DNA of 64,000 nt. It comes from Pirellulaceae bacterium. GTDB taxonomy: Bacteria > Planctomycetota > Planctomycetia > Pirellulales > Pirellulaceae. The notes under the pieces are model-generated. The model was given only the letters and a program-made list of their open reading frames with translations. It was not told the DNA's origin and did not search any database. Below, piece by piece: positions 19,813-30,138 of this stretch (positions are counted from its first letter, which is position 1; the number at the start of each line of letters is the position of its first letter). The stretch covers positions 124,001 to 188,000 of the forward strand of contig BPJU01000013.1 of assembly GCA_026004775.1 (NCBI GenBank), read 5' to 3'. Made by a program: the position numbers and the translations under genes.

Positions 19813-22503
19813 TCAGCCGGTCAGCTCCGTACTTTGATCCGGCTCTCCGGGCGGCTGCGTGCCGTTGGTCTTCTTCCTTCGCCGGCCCGAAGATTTTCGT
19901 TTTCCGGGAGCCGACTGCCGCTTGGCCTGGAGCAGCTCCAATGCCATGGCTTCGGTGACAGATTCCGGAGCCAGGTCTTTGGGCAGTGTGGCGTTGACTT
20001 CGCCGTCCGTAACGTACGGCCCGTAGCGGCCGGCCAGCAGTTGTACCGGTTTTTGCGTATGCGGCGACGGGCCGAAGGTCTGGAGGACTTCGGGAGTGGA
20101 GCGCCGGCGCGAGGCGGCCTTGGGGGCCGTGAGGAGTTCGACGGCCTTTTCGAGTGTCACGTCAAACGGGGATAACTCCGCCGGCAAGGTGCGCGTTTCC
20201 GAGCCGCACTTTACATAGGGGCCCCATCGGCCGTTGGCCGCCACAATCGGCTCTCCGGTCTCCGGATGCTCACCCAACGTACGCGGCAACTCCAGCAGTT
20301 TCAGAGCAACCTCCACGGTAAGCTCTTCGGGCTTCATTCCCTTGAGCAGCGAGGCGGTCTTGGGCTTCTCGTCCCCCTCGTCACCCAACTGCACATATGG
20401 CCCGAATCGGCCTTTCTTGACGTAGATCGGTTTGCCGCTGTGGGGATCAAACCCTAGGGGTTTCTCCTGCTGTTCGGCTTGTTCGAGCAGTTGCAGAGCC
20501 TTTTCCAGCGTCAACTCGTCCGGGGGTATCTCGGCCGGTACCGAGGCGCGGCGATATCCGGCGCTACCGCGCTTGCCTTGTTCCAGATACGGGCCGTAAC
20601 GTCCCACGCGCAACACCACCGGATCCCGGTGGGGACCTTCTTGCGGCGCCCCCAGCTCGAAGGCGGTCACTTCGCGCGCGTCGATAGCTTGTAGACTCTG
20701 CTCGATAGTCGGTTTGAGTCCCGGTTGTTGGTTGCCGAAGTAAAAGTCCCGCAAGTATTGCAGATGTTCCGCTTCACCACGGCTGATGGCATCCAGAGAA
20801 TCTTCCATTTGAGCCGTGAATTGATAGTCTACAAGATGCGCCAGATTTTCTTCCAGGAAGCGGGATACGCAAAAAGCAGTCCAGGTGGGGACAAGAGCGT
20901 TGTTCTTCTTGTAGACGTAGTCCCGAGCCAGAATGGTGTCGATGATGCTGGCGTAGGTGCTGGGACGCCCGATGCCCATTTCTTCCAATTTGCGCGTCAA
21001 GGAAGCTTCGTTGTAGCGGGGCGGTGGCTGCGTGGTGTGCGACACGGTTTCCAGCCGTTCCAGTTGAGCCGGTTCGCCCGTCTGCATTACGGGCAGCAGG
21101 CGCTCCCGTCCGGCCAACTCCGCGTCCGGGTCATCCGAGCCTTCTACATAAGCGCGCAGGAATCCCGGAAAATCGATCGATTTGCCTTTGGCCTGGAACT
21201 GAGCACCGGCACCTTCGATCGTGACGGTCACCGTGCGCTCGCGCGAATTGACCATCTGGCTGGCGATGGTGCGCTTCCAGATCAGTTCAAATAACCGGAA
21301 CTCCTCGTCGCTCAATTCGCTGCGTACCGCTTCCGGCCTTTGAAATGGATGTCCAGCCGGCCGGATGGCTTCGTGGGCTTCTTGGGCATTCTTGACCTGA
21401 GAGCGATAGATGCGGGGTTCGGCGGGGAGATAGTCCGGGCCATATAGTTCGCGGATCAGCTCGCGAGCCGCCTCGATCGCGACGTCGGCCAGATGAGTCG
21501 AGTCGGTACGCATGTAAGTGATGTAGCCTTTTTCGTAAAGACTTTGGGCCACCAGCATGGTGCGCTTGGCCGTAAAGCCGAGTTTGCGATGGGCTTCCTG
21601 CTGGAGGGTACTGGTGGTAAACGGAGCCGGCGGGCTTTTCGAATACGGTTTCTCCTCGATCCCCACCACGCGGAATTCGGCCTGCCCCAGTCGCTCCAAA
21701 AGCTGCTGGATCTCGTCTTGCGAGCGAAACCAAAGCAACTCTGGGTCTTTGATCTGGCCGCGGGCATCGAAGTCCCGGCCGGTCGCCAGACGCTTGCCGT
21801 CCACGGACACCAAATCGGCGGTAAACGGGTCTCCGCGCACCGTGAGAAAATGGCCCAAGGCGTCCCAAAAGGTTGCGGGAATGAAAGCACGCCGCTCCCG
21901 CTCCCGTTCCACGATCAGCCGTACCGCCACGCTTTGTACGCGCCCGGCCGAAAGTCCAGGGCGGATCTTGCGCCACAATAACGGCGAAACCTCATAGCCG
22001 TAAAGCCGGTCCAGGATGCGGCGGGCTTCTTGAGCCCGCACCAGCCGCTCGTCCACCTGCCGTGGATGCTCCAGCGCCTCGCGGATCGCTTCCTCGGTAA
22101 TCTCATGAAACACCAGCCGGTGTACGGGAACCTTCGGCTGGAGCAACTGGCACAGATGCCAGCTGATTGCCTCCCCTTCACGGTCTTCGTCCGTGGCCAG
22201 ATACAGGTCGCGCGACTCCTTGAGAAGCTTGCGCAACTTGGCCACCTGTTTTTTCTTCGAGGGCGGCACGATGTAGAGCGGCTTGAAGTTGTCCTGTACA
22301 TTGACCCCCAGATTGGCCCACGATTCATGCTTGTACTCGGCCGGCACCTCCTTACGCCCCTCGGGCAGATCGCGAACGTGGCCGATACTGGCCTCCACGA
22401 CGAACTCCGGCCCCAGGTATTTGCGGATCGTCCGTGCCTTGGTGGGAGATTCGACGATCACCAGCGATTTGCGCTCCTGGGCTTTTCCCGTCCGTTTTGC
22501 CAT
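19813..22503 (-). CDS. topA: DNA topoisomerase I
   Basis: 896 aa. Relaxes negative supercoils. Start at 22503 (MAKRTGKAQERKSLVIVESP) has GAGGGA upstream and begins with the Toprim domain; a 152-residue upstream extension is not coding-like. Seen: IVESPTKARTIRKYLG, DEDREGEAISWHL (DxD metal triad), the region GYEVSPLLWRKIRPGLSAGRVQSVA, and active Tyr in ITYMRTDSTHLAD. The C-terminal 250 residues carry four repeats of the form GRYGPYL/GRFGPYV/GRWGPYVKCG, with no Cys-rich zinc fingers. The gene converges with the AcpS-like gene and diverges from the PpiD-like gene. Confidence 0.96.
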   Translation of the reverse strand: MAKRTGKAQERKSLVIVESPTKARTIRKYLGPEFVVEASIGHVRDLPEGRKEVPAEYKHESWANLGVNVQDNFKPLYIVPPSKKKQVAKLRKLLKESRDLYLATDEDREGEAISWHLCQLLQPKVPVHRLVFHEITEEAIREALEHPRQVDERLVRAQEARRILDRLYGYEVSPLLWRKIRPGLSAGRVQSVAVRLIVERERERRAFIPATFWDALGHFLTVRGDPFTADLVSVDGKRLATGRDFDARGQIKDPELLWFRSQDEIQQLLERLGQAEFRVVGIEEKPYSKSPPAPFTTSTLQQEAHRKLGFTAKRTMLVAQSLYEKGYITYMRTDSTHLADVAIEAARELIRELYGPDYLPAEPRIYRSQVKNAQEAHEAIRPAGHPFQRPEAVRSELSDEEFRLFELIWKRTIASQMVNSRERTVTVTIEGAGAQFQAKGKSIDFPGFLRAYVEGSDDPDAELAGRERLLPVMQTGEPAQLERLETVSHTTQPPPRYNEASLTRKLEEMGIGRPSTYASIIDTILARDYVYKKNNALVPTWTAFCVSRFLEENLAHLVDYQFTAQMEDSLDAISRGEAEHLQYLRDFYFGNQQPGLKPTIEQSLQAIDAREVTAFELGAPQEGPHRDPVVLRVGRYGPYLEQGKRGSAGYRRASVPAEIPPDELTLEKALQLLEQAEQQEKPLGFDPHSGKPIYVKKGRFGPYVQLGDEGDEKPKTASLLKGMKPEELTVEVALKLLELPRTLGEHPETGEPIVAANGRWGPYVKCGSETRTLPAELSPFDVTLEKAVELLTAPKAASRRRSTPEVLQTFGPSPHTQKPVQLLAGRYGPYVTDGEVNATLPKDLAPESVTEAMALELLQAKRQSAPGKRKSSGRRRKKTNGTQPPGEPDQSTELTG

Positions 22504-22930
22504 CGCGTCCCTCGTCCTTGTCGTACCGAGTGTTCCGGGATCACTCCCGGCGGTCAGCTTCTCGCTAATAGTCTCATACCACAACCGACAACTGGGCGGC
22601 AATGCAGGTGGCCGATCCGACTCGCGATTGCTCGGTGATTCGCCGCCAATCCTGCTCCCCGATCCACATACTGGGATTGCATTTAAAGCAGTCCAGCCTA
22701 CAATCGACTCGTGACCTTCGGGCGGACCGGTCCCCATGCATACCGCCTGGCGGGGGAAGATGTCAAGCGGCAACTTCGCCCACATTGGTAAAGCGCGGTC
22801 TGCCGAATGAGTGGTACTGCCGGCAGCCCCGAAGCGTGCCGCCCTCGGCACCCGCACCATAGGCACGGGGTAGCGGTTTCGGATACGATCTACGGAAGGA
22901 TAGCTTTCCTCCTGCACAGGATGATCGGGC
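22504..22930. other. Divergent intergenic region, topA and PpiD-like gene
   Basis: About 430 bases between two divergently transcribed genes, so promoters for both should lie here. No confident -35/-10 pair was identified and no gene is supported. Confidence 0.4.
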
Positions 22931-25243
22931 ATGGCAAGTCCTCTTTCGGTGTTCCGCAAGCACCAATACTGGTTCCTTGTGGGCCTCGGGGTGCTGTTGA
23001 TGGTGGCCTTTGTGGTATTGCCACCCGTGGATGACTATTTGCGCCATCGCACCTCCAGCGGTGGGGCATCGGCCCGTGGGGTGGCCGTGCGCTGGAAAGG
23101 CGGCACGGTGACCGAAGGCGAGTTGCAGTCGATGCGCACTGCCTATCGTCTCACCCGCAATTTTCTCGAAGAAGTCATCCGGCTCACCATCCAGCGCAAA
23201 GGGGTACCCAAGGGCCCCGACCCCCGAAGTTTCGGGAGCGACTCGGATCAGGGATTGATCGCCACGATGATCCTGGCTGCCAAGGCCGAGCAGTTAGGCA
23301 TGGTGATCAATGACGACGCCGTGCAGGATTACTTGGACCGTTTGAGCGACCGGCTCTTGTCGGCCGAAGATTTCCAGGAAATTTTCAAGCGCGTTTCCGG
23401 GGGGCGGCTCCCGGTGAGCATGATGTTCCAATGGCTGCGGCGGGAATTGATGGCCTACTACTTGCGCCAGCACGTCGTGATGGGCGTGGCGGCTGCCACT
23501 CCCGCCGAACATTGGCAGAACTTCCTCCGCGTCCATCAGCGAACGGCGATCGAGCTACTGCCGTTGGCGGTGGCCGATTTTCTCGACCAACTTGCCCGTG
23601 GGCCCACCGAGCAGGAGCTCCGACAACTCTACGAGCAGTATAAAGAACGGTATCCGGACCCGATGAGCCCCCAGCCCGGATTTCGCCGGTTGCCGAAAAC
23701 GAACTTCGCCTATGTACGGATCGACGGCAACCAACTGCTCGAACAAGAAAAGCAGCGCATCTCCGAAGAGGAAATTCTCAAGGAGTACGAAGAAGGATTG
23801 AAACGCGGCGATTACCGCAAGCGGCCGGAGGAAAAGGCGCCGGAGGCGACGACCCCGGAAACCCCGAAGGGGGAGTCTGCTCAAGAAGGGCAAGGCGAGA
23901 AATCCGGCGATGCGTCTTCGGCCGAAGCGAAAAAAGATGGTAGCCAGCCGGCGGAAAACTCCCCCCGGCCGCAGAACGAGGCAGGGCAGTCGGACAACGC
24001 ACCGCCAGGTGAGTCGAAGGATACTTCGCCGATGCCTCCCCCGCCGACGGCCGATCAGCCCACGGAGTCTTCCGGGGATCAGGCCAAGTCGCAATCGGAC
24101 CCGAACAGCGCGCCGCCAGCCACGCCGCCGAATCAGCAGTCTCAGCCGCCGGACACACAATCCCCCAACCAGACGGAGCCGGCCGGCAAGAGTCCGGCTT
24201 CTGCGGCGGGCGCAGAGGCGCAGGCCCCCCCAGCCGCGTCGCCGGCGGCGAGCAACCAAGGGGAACCCCGGCCGTTAGAGGAGGTGCGCGATCAGATTCT
24301 CACTCGGTTGGCGCAGCCTCGGGCGCAGAAACGGCGTGATGAAATTGTCGATGCCGTGCGGCGGCAAATGGAACGGTACTTCCAGGCGTACTCGATTTGG
24401 GAGCTGCGTCCGAAAGGGGACAATTCGCCGCAGCCGCCACCACCCGATCCTCGGGAGTGGGTCGAGAAATTCGGAGTTACGGTGGGAGAGACGGGATTGG
24501 TCGATTTTTACACGGTCGAGAAAACGGAATTGGGGAAGACGTCCCTGTTCGACAGGACAAGCTTCACGTTCCGCCCGTTCCGCGAAGTGGGGTTTGACCC
24601 GGATGTGCCGCTGTTTCGGCCTCGCGAAATCCAGGACGCCGATGACTTCCGCATCGACTACGTTTATTGGAAGGTAGCTCAGCAGGCCGAGTATGTGCCG
24701 TCATTCGAGGAGGTGCGCGGCGAGGTCGAGCAGGCGTGGCGGATGGAGGAAGCGCGGAAGCTGGCTCGCCAAAAGGCCCAACAGCTCCAACAGGAAGCGG
24801 CGAGCAAGGAGGGTACGTTGCGCGAGCGGCTGCCGCAGTATGCCGACAAAATCGTAGAACCGCCGGAATTCTCCTGGATCACATGGGGCATGACCTTGGG
24901 GCTTCGCGGTTTGGAGCCGCCGCATCTGAGCGACGTGGAAGGGGTAGAGGGAGAGACCTGGGAATTTATGCGAGCCGTTTTCTCGACTCCCGTCGATGCG
25001 GTGGGCATGGCGAGCAATGCTCCCCAAGATCATTTTTACGTTTTCCGCACCGTTCGGCGCGTGCCGCCCGAGTCTGAGCTGCGCTCGAACTTTTTGGAAG
25101 CGCTCAGCCAGTCGCCTCGCGAATATGAGGCGCTTGGTAGCGCCTCGCTACAGACTTACTATCAAAACTGGTACCGCGAACTGGAGCGGGAAATGGAGGT
25201 CGAGTGGCAGCGGGCGCCCGGCGGCCTGCGGGACGATGGCTGA
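22931..25243 (+). CDS. PpiD/SurA-like membrane-anchored periplasmic protein with long disordered insert
   Basis: 770 aa. N-terminus FRKHQYWFLVGLGVLLMVAFVVLP is a single membrane anchor; the following part (residues ~55-230) matches the helical SurA/PpiD N-terminal domain that binds unfolded outer-membrane proteins. About residues 290-455 is low-complexity, rich in Pro, Ser, Gln, Ala, Glu (e.g. PPQSNQTEPAG-like runs). A second ordered portion (~455-770) includes FRPFREVGFDPDVP and a helix-rich end. I cannot place a parvulin PPIase domain with certainty, so isomerase activity is not claimed. Confidence 0.65.
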   Translation: MASPLSVFRKHQYWFLVGLGVLLMVAFVVLPPVDDYLRHRTSSGGASARGVAVRWKGGTVTEGELQSMRTAYRLTRNFLEEVIRLTIQRKGVPKGPDPRSFGSDSDQGLIATMILAAKAEQLGMVINDDAVQDYLDRLSDRLLSAEDFQEIFKRVSGGRLPVSMMFQWLRRELMAYYLRQHVVMGVAAATPAEHWQNFLRVHQRTAIELLPLAVADFLDQLARGPTEQELRQLYEQYKERYPDPMSPQPGFRRLPKTNFAYVRIDGNQLLEQEKQRISEEEILKEYEEGLKRGDYRKRPEEKAPEATTPETPKGESAQEGQGEKSGDASSAEAKKDGSQPAENSPRPQNEAGQSDNAPPGESKDTSPMPPPPTADQPTESSGDQAKSQSDPNSAPPATPPNQQSQPPDTQSPNQTEPAGKSPASAAGAEAQAPPAASPAASNQGEPRPLEEVRDQILTRLAQPRAQKRRDEIVDAVRRQMERYFQAYSIWELRPKGDNSPQPPPPDPREWVEKFGVTVGETGLVDFYTVEKTELGKTSLFDRTSFTFRPFREVGFDPDVPLFRPREIQDADDFRIDYVYWKVAQQAEYVPSFEEVRGEVEQAWRMEEARKLARQKAQQLQQEAASKEGTLRERLPQYADKIVEPPEFSWITWGMTLGLRGLEPPHLSDVEGVEGETWEFMRAVFSTPVDAVGMASNAPQDHFYVFRTVRRVPPESELRSNFLEALSQSPREYEALGSASLQTYYQNWYRELEREMEVEWQRAPGGLRDDG

Positions 25244-25357
25244 GGCGGCTCGGCGATACGGAAGGGTGGCCAGCCGGTGAGCCTCGTGAGCGGCTAAGCG
25301 CGGCACTTCACTACGAAATCAATCGGATGTGCAGCCTTGGCTGTTCGCTAGAGCCTT

Positions 25358-27592
25358 TTACTTTTCTGGTTTCAAAATCGTCACACCCAGAGGCGGCAGG
25401 GTAACACGGATTGCGTACGGCCGCATGTGATGGCCCGGTTCGGTGGCGGTAATGCCGGGCGCGTTTGTGACGCCGGATCCACCATAGTAATTCGAGTCGC
25501 TGTTGAAGATTTCGCGATAGAATCCGGGCCGCGGCACGCCCACAGGGTAGTCATGCCGCACCACCGGGGTAAAGTTCGCGCAAATCACCAGGAAGTCATC
25601 CGGGTTCTTGGCCTTGCGCAGGTAGACAAGAACACTATCATTGTAATTGTGGCAATCGATCCACTCGAAACCCTCGGATACAAAATCCTGTTCGTGTAGC
25701 GCCGGTTCGCTGCGGTAAAGACGATTCAAGTCCGCCACCAGTTTCTGTACGCCCTGGTGGGTATCCCATTGGAGCAATTCCCAGGAGAGCGACCGGTCAT
25801 AAGCCCATTCGCTCCATTGAGCCAACTCGCCGCCCATAAACAACAGTTTCTTGCCCGGATGGGTCCACATATAGGAGTAGAGCAGGCGCAGGTTGGCGAA
25901 TTTCTGCCACAAATCGCCCGGCATTTGATCCAGCAGCGAACGCTTGCCGTGGACCACTTCGTCATGAGACAACGGAAGCACGAAGTTTTCGCTGAAAGCA
26001 TATATCAAACTGAATGTCAGTTCGTTGTGGTGGTAGCGGCGGTGTATCGGATCATGGCGCATGTAGCGCAGCGTATCGTTCATCCAGCCCATGTTCCATT
26101 TCATGCTGAAACCCAGACCGCCCCAATGCACCGGACGCGAAACGCCGCTCCACGCCGTCGACTCCTCAGCGATCGTAAGAATTCCGGGGAACTTCTCGTG
26201 AATTTTGATGTTGAACTGTTTCAGAAAATCGATCGCTTCCAGATTTTCACGGCCTCCATACTGGTTCGGAATCCATTCTCCTTCCCGGCGGCTGTAATCC
26301 AGGTAGAGCATGGAAGCGACCGCATCCACCCGCAGGCCGTCCACATGGTAGCAGTCGGCCCAGAACAAGGCGTTGGCCAGCAGATAGTTCCTCACTTCGT
26401 TGCGTCCATAGTTGAAAATCATCGTTCCCCAATCCGGGTGTTCGCCCTTGCGGGGGTCTTCGTGTTCGTACAGCGCCGTGCCGTCGAACCGTCTGAGGCC
26501 GTGACCGTCGCGGGGAAAATGCGCCGGCACCCAGTCGATGATCACTCCGATACCGTGCCGGTGGCAATAGTCCACGAAATACATGAAATCGTGGGGAGAA
26601 CCGTAACGGCTGGTAACCGAATAATAGCCGATCGTCTGATAGCCCCAACTGCCCGTAAAAGGATGCTCGCTGATCGGCAACAATTCGATATGCGTGAAGC
26701 CCATCTTGCGGCAGTACTCGACCAGCTCTTCGGCCAGCGTGCGGTAGTTTTTCCAGCCGTGCAGGCGGTGCGGATCCTGGCGCCAACTGCCCAGGTGCAC
26801 TTCATAAATGGCAATCGGACGGTCCAGGGACTGCTGGCGCCGAGCTTCCATCCATTCGGCATCCTGCCAGGGAAAGCCATCCAGGTCGGCCACGATCGAC
26901 GCTGTGCACGGCGGCATTTCGGCGGTAAAGCCGTACGGGTCCGCACGATCCGAAACACTGCCGTCACAGGCTTTGATGCGGAACTTGTACTTGTGGCCGG
27001 GACGAGCCGCCGGTATGAAAAGCTCCCAGATCCCGCTCGGTTCGTGTTTGCGCATCGGATGGCAGCGCCCATCCCAGTCGTTGAAATCCCCGATGACGCT
27101 GACGGCCTGGGCATTCGGAGCCCAGACGGCAAAGTTGACACCGCTTACGCCCTGAACGGTACGCACCTGGGCACCCAGTTTGCGGTATATCTCCCAATGA
27201 CAACCCTGGCCGAACAAGTAGCGGTCAAAATCGGTCAGCAATGGGGGAAATGCATAGGGATCATGCATGGTTAGAATGCGTCCATCCCGAGTCACCACGC
27301 GCAACTGATAGGGCTGGCCGGCCAGTTCTTCCGGATGACAAATGACTTCAAACACCCCTTGCGGATGGATCCGCCTCATCGGCCGCAATTGCCGCCGCCC
27401 GTCGACCAGCCAAGCCTGAGGCGCTTCCGGCCAAAAGGCCCGCACGGCCACCCCTGGTTGCGGCCCGTGCCCGATCGGCTTGGGACCCAAAATCTCAAAT
27501 GGATTGCGGTGCTGCCCGCCCAGAAGCAAAGCCAGATTGTCGTTTCCTTCCATCCGCTCCATGGCGATCGTGGCATCCTCCAACAAGCGCAT
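25358..27592 (-). CDS. glgB: 1,4-alpha-glucan branching enzyme
   Basis: About 744 aa, standard length. Transfers alpha-1,4 chains to alpha-1,6 branch points in glycogen. N-terminal carbohydrate-binding part [18 protein letters not shown]13 marks are VYEVHLGSW-like [43 protein letters not shown] with nucleophile Asp, [10 protein letters not shown] with general acid Glu, and [12 protein letters not shown] with the third carboxylate. The start is uncertain: 27592, 27562 and 27553 are all possible and none has a strong ribosome site at ideal spacing. No other glycogen gene is in the window. Confidence 0.94.
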   Translation of the reverse strand: MRLLEDATIAMERMEGNDNLALLLGGQHRNPFEILGPKPIGHGPQPGVAVRAFWPEAPQAWLVDGRRQLRPMRRIHPQGVFEVICHPEELAGQPYQLRVVTRDGRILTMHDPYAFPPLLTDFDRYLFGQGCHWEIYRKLGAQVRTVQGVSGVNFAVWAPNAQAVSVIGDFNDWDGRCHPMRKHEPSGIWELFIPAARPGHKYKFRIKACDGSVSDRADPYGFTAEMPPCTASIVADLDGFPWQDAEWMEARRQQSLDRPIAIYEVHLGSWRQDPHRLHGWKNYRTLAEELVEYCRKMGFTHIELLPISEHPFTGSWGYQTIGYYSVTSRYGSPHDFMYFVDYCHRHGIGVIIDWVPAHFPRDGHGLRRFDGTALYEHEDPRKGEHPDWGTMIFNYGRNEVRNYLLANALFWADCYHVDGLRVDAVASMLYLDYSRREGEWIPNQYGGRENLEAIDFLKQFNIKIHEKFPGILTIAEESTAWSGVSRPVHWGGLGFSMKWNMGWMNDTLRYMRHDPIHRRYHHNELTFSLIYAFSENFVLPLSHDEVVHGKRSLLDQMPGDLWQKFANLRLLYSYMWTHPGKKLLFMGGELAQWSEWAYDRSLSWELLQWDTHQGVQKLVADLNRLYRSEPALHEQDFVSEGFEWIDCHNYNDSVLVYLRKAKNPDDFLVICANFTPVVRHDYPVGVPRPGFYREIFNSDSNYYGGSGVTNAPGITATEPGHHMRPYAIRVTLPPLGVTILKPEK

Positions 27593-27662
27593 CGGCGATG
27601 CGCAACCCGGTGACAATTGTTCCGCAATACGACAGTGGCGTAAAGGTCACTCCCCGAATTCG

Positions 27663-28199
27663 TCAGCCGGTGCTCCAACTGAGCCGCCGCGACGGCATCA
27701 GTCGGCGTATAGCCCAGACGAATCGCTCGAGCAGCCGTACCAGAACGGTAGTTGCCTCATACCGGTCCGCCGGCTGCGCTGGTGTCGAGGATCTAGATGC
27801 GGCGGTGGCCCCAGTCAGGGTGCGGCATTCGAGGTCGTGGTAGGTCAAAGCACGATCGACGCGCTGCCAAAGGTCGGCGTGCCGGATGGGGACTCGCCCA
27901 CCCCGGAATTCCCACAACCAACCTTGCCGCCGCCACTCGGGAAGCGCCCGGCTCAGCCCCCACTCCAAGAAACGACTCGTCGTCACGAGCGTCACGCGCG
28001 CCGGCCCGGGAATCGCTTCCAGGCCGCGGACCAGAGCCAGTAACTCGAGCCGTTCCCCTGCCAGATCCGATTCGCAGTCTTCTGCCTGAGTCGTCTGCCC
28101 GGTAGCCGTCTGTTCCAGCACAAACCGCCAACGACCTCCATTCGACCCGGTAAAGTGCGCCTGCACCAACAGCAGATAATGCGGCTTTGTCCGCACCAT
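27663..28199 (-). CDS. RNase HI-fold protein lacking catalytic aspartates
   Basis: 178 aa. The pattern follows RNase HI: a beta-strand start YLLLVQAHFTGSNGGRWRF, then LAGERLELLALVRGLEAI (Glu kept), VTLVTTSRFLEWGL in place of TDSQYV, and WRRQGWLWEFRGGRVPIRHADLWQRVDRAL, matching the typical W...W..R..PV.N.DLW end. The opening Asp is not visible (HFTGS rather than YTDGS) and TDS reads TTS, so two of the carboxylates are gone. Start 28199 has GAGGG seven bases upstream. C-terminal 40 residues are basic. It lies just upstream of glgB on the same strand; no direct role in glycogen metabolism is claimed. Confidence 0.65.
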   Translation of the reverse strand: MVRTKPHYLLLVQAHFTGSNGGRWRFVLEQTATGQTTQAEDCESDLAGERLELLALVRGLEAIPGPARVTLVTTSRFLEWGLSRALPEWRRQGWLWEFRGGRVPIRHADLWQRVDRALTYHDLECRTLTGATAASRSSTPAQPADRYEATTVLVRLLERFVWAIRRLMPSRRLSWSTG

Positions 28200-28477
28200 A
28201 AGCCCACCCTCTTTACACTCCCCGTGTCCCACGGCCAACCGGGCTACTTGCCAGCCCCGTTCATCGGCCCGGCCGCCCAGCCAGCCAAACCACTTAGCTG
28301 ATCGGCACAGCTTGCCTGGATCGTGGAGTCACAAGCCCCGCGCCGTCAGCTCTGGTACGATCCGCAAATCGTGCAAATGGGCGGCGATCGGAGCTGGCTT
28401 GCAACGGGGTTTCTTGTGGGCCATCATGAAGTGCTGTTAGGACACTCGTTGTGATCGCTCACGTTGGATGTGGTCTC
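28200..28477. other. Divergent intergenic region
   Basis: About 280 bases between divergent genes. It should hold promoters for both; no signal is convincing. Confidence 0.35.
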
Positions 28478-29992
28478 ATGGCTAACCGCGCGCCGCATAT
28501 GTTGCCGTCCGAATTCGCGGAGCGATCGCCGGGGGAAGACGAATCGGTAAAGACCTATCGAGTACCGATTCGGTTCGGACTGGCCGAATTCCTGGCATTA
28601 AGCTGCCTGGTGGCGCTCAGCTTCGCTCTGTTGCGCTCTTTGGACGCGCCCAGCTACCTGTACGTGGCTGTCGGGATGCTGTTGTGCGTTGTTTGTGTCA
28701 TGCAGGCCTTTTTCCCTAATGCGCCGCGAGTGGCGTCCGTGGCGGTGGGGACCGCCGTCATGCCCTTGTTCGCACTGCTCACTGCCGTGCTTTCGGGCCA
28801 AGTGAGTTTTTACACGCTGTTCGTCCGTTTGCCGGAGTTTCTCTTTGCCGGCGTTCTTCTCGGGTTGACAGGTAGTGTGCTGGGTTATTTGGCGGGGGCT
28901 TTAGCAGCGGGTGTCTTTTTGCTGGCAGATCTGTATCGCTCGGCCGGGTCGTGGCGCGATGTTTTGCGCGTGGGTGGGCGGCGTTTGTTTGAAGAGCTGA
29001 CCAAGCCCCGCCGCACCGAACGACTTGCTGCTCGGGCTGGCGCAATGGATCCGTATCGCCTGGACCAAGCGCTGCTCTATGTTTCGGAGCCGACACCGGG
29101 TATGTTCGTGGCCCGGTATGCCATGCTCGACCTGAGGCCCGAGGTGGGAGAAACGGTGGGGCAGGTGGTCGAAAGGGCAGCACTCCGCTTGCGCCTGATG
29201 GTCAAACGTGCTAGCCTTACCAATACACCACTCCCCTGGCGGCAGAGCGTGCTGCGGTGTGGTATTAACGAAGTGCCGGTGTGGGTGGCTGTTCGTGCGG
29301 CGGGAAGTTCCCATGGCCAGACAGAGGTTCCATCGGTAACCGGTGTTGCGGAAGATTCCACCGAGGAGACTGACACGATGTCCAAACGGGTCCTGATGAT
29401 CGTCGGTGACTTCGTCGAAGACTACGAAGCGATGGTGCCGTTCCAAGCGTTGCAAATGGTGGGGTATCGGGTGGACGCGGTTTGCCCGGGAAAACGCGCC
29501 GGTGAATTTGTGGAAACGGCGGTTCATGATTTTGAAGGCCAGCAGACGTACAGCGAAAAGCGCGGGCACCGATTCCGACTCAATGCCACCTTCGACGAAG
29601 TAAATCCGTCTTACTACGATGCACTCGTCGTGCCGGGAGGACGGGCTCCAGAGTATCTGCGGTTGAACAGTCGAGTGCTGGAGTTGGTGCGGCACTTCCA
29701 TGAGGCCCAGAAACCGATTGCCGCCATTTGCCACGGCCTGCAGCTCTTGACCGCGGCCGGGATTCTCCACGGCCTGCGGGCCACGGCCTATCCGGCGGTA
29801 GGGCCTGAGGTGACTGCCTCCGGCGGCATCTACGTCCCACCCACGGATCGGCTGGACGATGTGTGTGTGGATGGTACGCTGGTCACCGCTCCTGCGTGGC
29901 CGGCTCACCCGGCGTGGCTGCGGGCGTTTCTGGACCTGCTTTCGGCTCGCGGTTCGAACAACGTCCAGGCGGCACAGGTTCAAGGCACATAG
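28478..29992 (+). CDS. Membrane domain fused to DJ-1/PfpI-family protein
   Basis: 504 aa. Residues ~30-150 have four hydrophobic helices ([67 protein letters not shown]). Residues ~150-295 are a soluble domain I do not recognise. From residue ~301 the sequence is a complete DJ-1/PfpI protein: [28 protein letters not shown], and the nucleophile elbow [12 protein letters not shown] with Cys kept. That part starts with an internal ATG at 29378 preceded by GAGGAG, so a free 204-residue DJ-1 protein may also be made. DJ-1/PfpI members act as proteases, glyoxalases or redox proteins; the activity here is not predicted. Confidence 0.75.
   Translation: MANRAPHMLPSEFAERSPGEDESVKTYRVPIRFGLAEFLALSCLVALSFALLRSLDAPSYLYVAVGMLLCVVCVMQAFFPNAPRVASVAVGTAVMPLFALLTAVLSGQVSFYTLFVRLPEFLFAGVLLGLTGSVLGYLAGALAAGVFLLADLYRSAGSWRDVLRVGGRRLFEELTKPRRTERLAARAGAMDPYRLDQALLYVSEPTPGMFVARYAMLDLRPEVGETVGQVVERAALRLRLMVKRASLTNTPLPWRQSVLRCGINEVPVWVAVRAAGSSHGQTEVPSVTGVAEDSTEETDTMSKRVLMIVGDFVEDYEAMVPFQALQMVGYRVDAVCPGKRAGEFVETAVHDFEGQQTYSEKRGHRFRLNATFDEVNPSYYDALVVPGGRAPEYLRLNSRVLELVRHFHEAQKPIAAICHGLQLLTAAGILHGLRATAYPAVGPEVTASGGIYVPPTDRLDDVCVDGTLVTAPAWPAHPAWLRAFLDLLSARGSNNVQAAQVQGT
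29363..29380 (+). promoter_or_regulatory. Internal ribosome binding site and start within the DJ-1 fusion gene
   Basis: GAGGAG at 29363-29368, nine bases, then ATG at 29378 which opens exactly at the first residue of the DJ-1/PfpI domain. This is a better ribosome site than that of the full-length start. Confidence 0.55.
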
Positions 29993-30138
29993 CCGGCTTC
30001 CGTGGCGAAGGCCGATCTATAGGCTGTGGCCGGGAAGGCTGCGGTTGGGCAACGCGTCCGCGACGGCGGGCCAGACGTCGGCGTCCGTGCCGATCGCCTG
30101 CCCACATTCGGCACTACGCGGCTCTTGGAGCGACCTTG

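Noticed and set aside
25757-27274. 505-codon open frame on the + strand
   Set aside because: Lies antisense to glgB, whose catalytic motifs are complete.
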